The notes below the pieces were generated by a model. That model did no database searches. It was given only the letters and a program-made list of their open reading frames with translations, and had not been told where the DNA came from. From Lachnospiraceae bacterium (GTDB lineage Bacteria; Bacillota; Clostridia; Lachnospirales; Lachnospiraceae): a DNA stretch of 45,832 nt. The stretch spans positions 1 through 45,832 of the forward strand of contig JAQYAY010000013.1 in the NCBI GenBank assembly GCA_029338735.1, given 5' to 3'. Below, piece by piece: positions 44,791 through 45,832 of this stretch; positions within the stretch are counted from its first letter, which is position 1; every line of letters starts with the position of its first letter. The translations under genes and the position numbers were made by a program.

Positions 44791-45663
44791 CTAAAACACC
44801 AGTCTCTTCACATCCTTCACCGGCATCTGCTGTCCGGTCCATTCATAGAATGAAGCAGCTCCCTGGAACAGGAGCATGTCTTCTCCATTTTTATACTGGC
44901 AGCCACATTCTCGTGCATATGACAGAAGTGTGGTCTCAGCCGGATGATAGATGATATCTGATACAAATAATTCAGGTCTCAGGAAATCTCTGGGCACGAG
45001 ACTCGTCTTATCATCTTCCATACCTACATTTGTCGCATTTGTCAGTATATCAGATGAACCAATTGAAGCCTTCATTGCATCTGCATCATCCATAGGGAAA
45101 AGCTGCACTGAACAGTTCGTATTTGCATTAAGCTTTTCTGTAAACTCAGCAGTTTTTTCATAGGTGGCATTTTTTCTTTTAAAAATATCTATCGACTTCA
45201 TGCCTGAAAGCGCAGCCGATACTGCAATAGATGTTGCAGCACCTCCAGCCCCGAGCAGAGTCATTTTCTTATCATGATAGTCAAATCCGCAGTCCATCAG
45301 AGAGTCGAGATATCCTGCTCCGTCAGTAGTGTCACCGATCAGGACTCCGTCTTTATTGATCACGGTATTTACAGCACCAGCAAGTTCGGATGCTTTTGTA
45401 AGCTTGTCGAGATACGGGATGACTGTTCTTTTGAATGGCATCGTCAGGTTGAAACCGCCTGCATGAAGCAGTCGGAGTGATTCGACAGCGATTCCGATTT
45501 CATCAGGCTCTATATCAAAGGCCAGATAGACCATATTAATCCCTAGGAGCTCTGCTGCCGTCGTGTGCATCTTCGGGGAGATGCTATGCCTTGCTGGATG
45601 GCCAAGGAGGCAATAGAGACTGGAATGGCCGTCAATATAAGACGCTTTTAGCTTATCACTCAT
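44791..45663 (-). CDS. aroE: Shikimate dehydrogenase
   Basis: NADPH-dependent reduction of 3-dehydroshikimate in aromatic biosynthesis. The 290-residue product has LLGHPARHSISPKMH near the start, FNLTMPFKRTV with catalytic K78, GAVNTVI, DTTDGAGYL and the nucleotide loop LLGAGGAATSIAVSA. The start codon sits inside a heptad-repeat stretch, with no clear ribosome binding site. It follows the DAHP synthase gene on the same strand after a 26-base gap. Confidence 0.95.
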   Translation of the reverse strand: MSDKLKASYIDGHSSLYCLLGHPARHSISPKMHTTAAELLGINMVYLAFDIEPDEIGIAVESLRLLHAGGFNLTMPFKRTVIPYLDKLTKASELAGAVNTVINKDGVLIGDTTDGAGYLDSLMDCGFDYHDKKMTLLGAGGAATSIAVSAALSGMKSIDIFKRKNATYEKTAEFTEKLNANTNCSVQLFPMDDADAMKASIGSSDILTNATNVGMEDDKTSLVPRDFLRPELFVSDIIYHPAETTLLSYARECGCQYKNGEDMLLFQGAASFYEWTGQQMPVKDVKRLVF

Positions 45664-45689
45664 AACTTAATACTCTAAACTCACAACTG
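45658..45689 (-). repeat. Heptad repeat, GAGTT type, between the DAHP synthase gene and aroE
   Basis: On the minus strand the spacer reads TGAGTTT, AGAGTAT, TAAGTTA, TGAGTGA, running into the aroE ATG. Only one arm is present. It matches the units at 42956-43078. Confidence 0.6.
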
Positions 45690-45832
45690 TTAAGCCTGCT
45701 CAGCAATCTCATACAGAAGCTTCTCAGAATCTTCCCATCCGAGGCAGGCATCAGTAATGGACTGGCCATACGTCTGATGGTCTGAGATCTTCTGGTTGCC
45801 TTCTACGAGGTAGCTCTCGATCATGACACCTT
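45690..45832 (-). CDS. 3-deoxy-7-phosphoheptulonate synthase, C-terminal end (cut by window)
   Basis: The minus-strand frame is open from the window end to TAA at 45692-45690. The 46 or so visible residues include IESYLVEGNQKIS, YGQSITDACLGWEDSE and the ending LLYEIAEQA. These match the C-terminus of class I DAHP synthase (AroF/G/H type), the first enzyme of the shikimate pathway. It lies directly upstream of aroE in the same direction. Confidence 0.9.
   Translation of the reverse strand, partial: GVMIESYLVEGNQKISDHQTYGQSITDACLGWEDSEKLLYEIAEQA

Overview
The window looks like a chromosomal segment from a low-to-moderate GC member of the Clostridia, most likely a Lachnospiraceae relative. The reasons are the Firmicutes-type gene orders (mraZ-rsmH-ftsL-pbp-murD-ftsW-ftsQ-ftsZ; ispF-cysS-mrnC-rlmB), strong AGGAGG-type ribosome binding sites, TTGACA/TATAAT-type promoters, the ACT/UPF0210 pair, a glnA followed by an ANTAR regulator, and two tRNA genes with no encoded CCA. 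No phage, plasmid, CRISPR or insertion-sequence genes were seen. Almost all of it is conserved core genome.

Layout. 1-756: the end of an unrecognised gene, a terminator, a probable structured RNA on the minus strand (about 355-572), and the pheS leader with two candidate promoters. 757-6215: pheS, pheT, queA, lgt. 6358-14869: the division and cell-wall cluster, beginning with an mraZ promoter followed by three MraZ-type operator repeats and ending with a strong terminator after ftsZ. The cluster has no mraY, murG, murE, murF, murC or ftsA between its genes. 14887-27525: a tightly packed run of a beta-CASP nuclease, Xaa-Pro aminopeptidase, a nuclease-deficient PolA, cardiolipin synthase, a dephospho-CoA kinase fused to an FtsA-like actin-fold protein, a YycJ-like hydrolase, and the ACT/UPF0210 pair. 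27611-30918: a HAD phosphatase divergent from a YoaK-type membrane protein, then an ABC-F ATPase. 30936-37541: tRNA-Val and tRNA-Met, ispF, cysS, mini-RNase III, rlmB, a cysteine desulfurase beside mnmA, and a convergent PHP phosphatase. 37682-40964: gap, pgk, tpiA. 40978-42954: glnA with a terminator in its leader, and the ANTAR regulator. 43096-45832: pyrG, then aroE and the end of a DAHP synthase gene on the minus strand.

The functional themes are translation (pheST, cysS, queA, mnmA with its sulfur donor, rlmB, mini-RNase III, tRNAs), division and wall synthesis, lower glycolysis, nitrogen assimilation, and the start of aromatic biosynthesis.

The main points of interest are: (1) the in-frame CoaE/FtsA-like fusion, which keeps a good ribosome binding site and ATG at the junction; (2) a PolA whose 5'-nuclease domain is a remnant and whose 3'-5' exonuclease domain lacks recognisable catalytic residues; (3) a family of degenerate 7-base repeats in at least five intergenic gaps, often as complementary arms, one pair enclosing the pyrG promoter; (4) a structured RNA candidate upstream of pheS; (5) a glnA leader with a terminator and one ANTAR-type hexaloop, paired with a pseudo-receiver ANTAR protein.
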